64,000 nucleotides of DNA from Tachypleus tridentatus (Eukaryota > Arthropoda > Merostomata > Xiphosura > Limulidae). Under the pieces are notes generated by a model, which had not been told where the DNA came from, made no database searches, and saw nothing but the letters and a program-made list of their open reading frames with translations. Both the position numbers and the translations under genes were made by a program. Within the stretch, counting starts at the first letter, position 1. Every line of letters begins with the position of its first letter. The stretch is taken from contig NC_134825.1 in the NCBI RefSeq assembly GCF_004210375.1, positions 2,604,001-2,668,000 of the forward strand, written 5' to 3'. Shown here one piece after another: positions 61,155 to 64,000 of this stretch.

Positions 61155-61977
61155 GTAAGTTTAGAATAACATTGAATTTATTGTTTCTTTATGTTGTTCG
61201 CTTTTAACATAATAAATCGTATATATGACTAAATTCGCAGTATTTATACTTGCTTGTAGAACGTATTTTTAGGAAGCGGTGTTAATAACGTAGTATTTAT
61301 AAATACGTAGATCCATGATTTTCATTTTGTCACACGTTACCGCGGTTTGTTTACAAACTTGATTAATTTTATCAAAATTACTAAGGATAACATATTTTGC
61401 AATATTATGGCCCAGTTGCAAATGTAATAAATAAGTAGTTATTCGAGTTCAGGTAATATATAATGGTTAACAAATAGTAGATGGCACTTTTTATAACTGT
61501 TTTGCCGTTGTTACTTTACTCTGGTTACGTTTCGTTACTAGTATTAACAGAGCAGTAACACTAGCTTCTCGAGTAGATAACATTAGGCTATATTGTTTTT
61601 TTCTAATATATCAATTAAATACAAATATATAAGCATAACCTCAGTTTTACTTTAGCGTTATTATATCTATTATTAATAGGGTATATGTCTTGTGTTTGTA
61701 CCTGCTGAGAAGCACTATTCGCGTAACAGCCAGATGATGAAGGAGTACATAGCTAGCGACATTAGTACATTGTAGTATATGTATAATATTTGTCATTCTT
61801 CGTAGACAAATGTCTGCTACCATTACCTGTTCTAGTATTATTTAAGCAGGGAATTGTTCATTTAATTGTTTTCATGTTGTACGTTCTGGTAGCATATTTT
61901 ATTTTTAATGGATTGTGTTTTGCTATAAAGCTCAGAACTTAAGTATTGTGACATGTTTTTTTTTTTCCCTTCTGCAG
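61155..61977. other. First intron of the lipase gene
   Basis: Starts GTAAGT, ends in a very strong polypyrimidine tract (a run of T, then cccttctgcag). AT-rich; no elements recognised. Confidence 0.55.
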
Positions 61978-62186
61978 GTTAAAAAAGACTGCAGGTTTAA
62001 AGATCCATCGAGAAAGTGTTTGCGTTATGAACCTGTCTTTTGCTGGTTGTGGTTTTTTAGGTTTATATCATGTTGGTGTTGCTAGCTGCTTTAAAGAATA
62101 TGCCCCACAAGTTCTGGTTGACAAGATTGCTGGAGCATCTGCAGGAGCACTGGCAGCCTGCTGTTTAATATGCAACGCTCCTTTAG
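61978..62186 (+). CDS. PNPLA2-like (adipose triglyceride lipase) exon with catalytic serine
   Basis: From ATG 62027 it encodes [20 protein letters not shown], then [13 protein letters not shown] and [20 protein letters not shown], leaving in phase 1 at donor GTATGT 62187. GCGFLG is the glycine-rich oxyanion loop and GASAG contains the nucleophile Ser (residue 38 from this Met) of patatin-like lipases. The closest family is ATGL/PNPLA2 (brummer in flies), which cleaves the first fatty acid from triglyceride at lipid droplets; other PNPLA1-5 members share the motif. The catalytic Asp would lie in later exons, outside the window. The exon's last 26 bp and donor are repeated downstream. Confidence 0.88.
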
Positions 62187-62523
62187 GTATGTTCTTCGTT
62201 CTGTTTAGTATGTAACGTTCCTTTAGGTATGTTCTTCGTGCTGTTTAATATGCAACGTTCCTTTAGGTATGTTCTTCGTGCTGTTTAATATGCAACGTTC
62301 CTTTAGGTATGTTGTTCGTGCTGTTTAATATGCAACGTTCCTTTAGGTATGTTTTTCGTACTGTTTAGTATGTAACGACCCTTTAGGTATGTTCTTCGTA
62401 CTGTTTAATATGTAACGTCCCTTTAGGTATGTTCTTCGTGCTGTTTAGTATGTAACTTTCCTTTAGGTATGTTCTTCGTGCTGTTTAGTATGTAACGTTC
62501 CTTTAGGTATTTTCTTCGTGCTG
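62161..62523. repeat. Tandem array of exon end plus 5' splice site, 9 copies of 40 bp
   Basis: The unit is ctgtttaatatgcaacgttc, ctttag, then gtatgttcttcgtg. The first copy is the true exon end and donor; eight more follow at exactly 40-bp spacing, with donor GT at 62187, 62227, 62267, 62307, 62347, 62387, 62427, 62467 and 62507 (the last GTATTT). Differences are single bases. Confidence 0.96.
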
Positions 62524-63837
62524 TTATTCAATATATACCTATTCCACAGACAGGTTCCTAATATACAATAACAGCTATAAATAATTATAACACACACGTT
62601 ATCCAAGTTTTTAATTCCCCGCCTAATGTAACCTCTACTATCTATATGGAAAGAGATGTATGGTAAATATATATATTGTAAATTTCATTTTCCTTTTTAT
62701 TGGGGTGTCTTTAACATTTAAAGCTTGGCAAGATGTTGTTATTAATGTTCAGTAAATAAACGTTTCAAAAAATATAAGATTTAAATCAGAGTTTTTAGTT
62801 TTTTTCTCACTGTAACCTTGCTTTACAAAATAAACACTTTTTTTTTTTTTTACTTTGGATATTTGCCAAGAGACTGACCAGAAGAAAATGTAAACAACAT
62901 ATTTGTTATAATATACGTGCATGCAAATGTACAATGTAAGGCGATATGTGAATAACACTACATTTCAAGTATTTGTTATTGAATTAACATATCGTGACTT
63001 TACATTTGTAAAGTGAACGCTATCAAAGATACTCAGACTGTTTAACTTAAACCTTAGTAATTTATAGTTACAATATTTCCTGATTCCTCCTTTCCATCAC
63101 TTCATTCAAGTATAAACACACAAAAATAATTAATTCATATTGTATTTCATAACGTAGTTTTATTGAATCTATCCGAGTTATTACACAAGATGAAAATTAG
63201 AGTAAACCATCGTGTACTACAACCGAGGTGGCTGGCTGTCCTGGATATTACACATGATGAACAGAACTCTCTCATAAGTCACATGTGTGCATTCACTGCT
63301 GTCGAGTCTCTTACGTAAGGGTAAAAATAAACTGTTAATATAAATATGGTCCCTAGTGTGAATGGTGTGATCGAGATAATTAATAACAGTAAATATTCCT
63401 TTAGTGCAGATATTACGTAAATTGTATTCTTGTAGACATACAATAATTGAAGCACTCCTGAGTACAGAACAATAGAAACAACGTACATTAGAAGAGGCCT
63501 TCTTTGATTTGCTTTCTCTTGTTTCATTGTTTACTGATTGAGAGATGACGTGTGTTTGTTTTTATTATCGCTAAGACTGGAAATGTACTAATGAGGTCAT
63601 ATCATGGAACGTATAACACTAACTTCAGTGTTGTACTTGACTGCTCCTTGTGGAGTTAGCAATGTTTGTTCCTACCGTCCGAAATTTTGAGTCAGTACGT
63701 TTACAAACGAAAAGCTTTTAAATTGCTCAATTACTTTATACTGAGTATCTCTTTTAACAACTATGTTAATCATTCAGTAAAAGTTTTTCAACGTTAAAGG
63801 TTATCTGTTAATATTTGAGCAAATTATAAATTTCTAA
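62524..63837. other. Lipase intron, no recognised features
   Basis: AT-rich. No further PNPLA exon was found. The 82-codon minus-strand frame at 63279-63527 is hydrophobic but without a family match that I can name, and is probably fortuitous. Confidence 0.5.
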
Positions 63838-64000
63838 ACATTTTGCTCACTAATTCTTCTTCTGATTATGTATTTACCAACATGTTATTGAACATTTTCC
63901 TCACTAATTCTTCTTCTGATTATATATTTACCAACATGTTATTGAACATTTTACTCACTAATTCTTCTTCTGATTATGTATTTACCAACATGTTATTGAA
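63838..64000. repeat. Tandem repeat, 54-58 bp unit, at least 3 copies, at window edge
   Basis: The unit contains cactaattcttcttctgatt, atgtatttaccaacatgtta and ttgaacatttt. It runs off the right window edge. Confidence 0.93.

Noticed and set aside
63279..63527. Hydrophobic 82-residue protein on the minus strand
   Set aside because: Single short frame in an AT-rich intron without homology that I recognise or supporting signals.

Overview
This window is eukaryotic, AT-rich and mostly non-coding. It holds multi-exon genes with large introns, GT-AG splice sites, many minisatellite arrays and decayed transposable elements. The element set (tRNA-derived SINEs with a long conserved body, CR1-like and I-like LINEs, Ty3/gypsy, DIRS-like and mariner relics) suggests an arthropod. 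From memory of the SINE body and LINE tail, a chelicerate such as a horseshoe crab is most likely. That assignment is inference, not proven here.

Two host genes are supported, both on the + strand. The first is the 3' part of a GNPTAB orthologue (N-acetylglucosamine-1-phosphotransferase alpha/beta precursor). Five exons between 12545 and 28266 encode the end of a conserved Stealth-type catalytic segment, an EF-hand split by an intron, the C-terminal luminal region and the C-terminal membrane helix. Upstream exons lie before the window. The second is the 5' end of an adipose triglyceride lipase/patatin-like phospholipase gene (PNPLA2-like). It has a probable first exon near 61079-61154 and a clear second exon ending at 62186, which carries the glycine-rich oxyanion loop and the GASAG nucleophile motif. 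The rest lies beyond the window.

Layout: 1-3725 minisatellite; 4059-5407 mariner-like element; 5800-9890 decayed Ty3/gypsy copy A; 12545-28266 GNPTAB, whose introns carry large arrays (78-, 58-, 57- and 38-bp units) and a CR1-like LINE; 28500-40100 nested retroelements (DIRS-like pieces, a 5.5-kb I-like LINE) and a 78-bp array; 40412 a candidate alternative last GNPTAB exon; 41985-45720 arrays flanking a mariner relic; 45721-48460 DIRS-like relic; 48700-51190 arrays; 51190-52260 Jockey-type LINE piece; 53250-54570 an unusual DNA transposon with about 150-bp inverted repeats; 54890-56330 gypsy gag/protease (minus strand); 56850-59000 gypsy copy B; 59387-60997 SINEs; 61079 to the end, lipase gene 5' end.

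The recurring theme is tandem amplification in place. Many arrays can be traced to the unique sequence they grew from: a gypsy reverse transcriptase motif, a gypsy integrase zinc-binding segment, a CR1 ORF1 segment, a mariner catalytic segment, a SINE body and, most interestingly, exon-end/5' splice-site segments of both host genes. The longest array (about 73 copies) ends inside a real 3' splice acceptor. This splice-site amplification is the least ordinary observation in the window.
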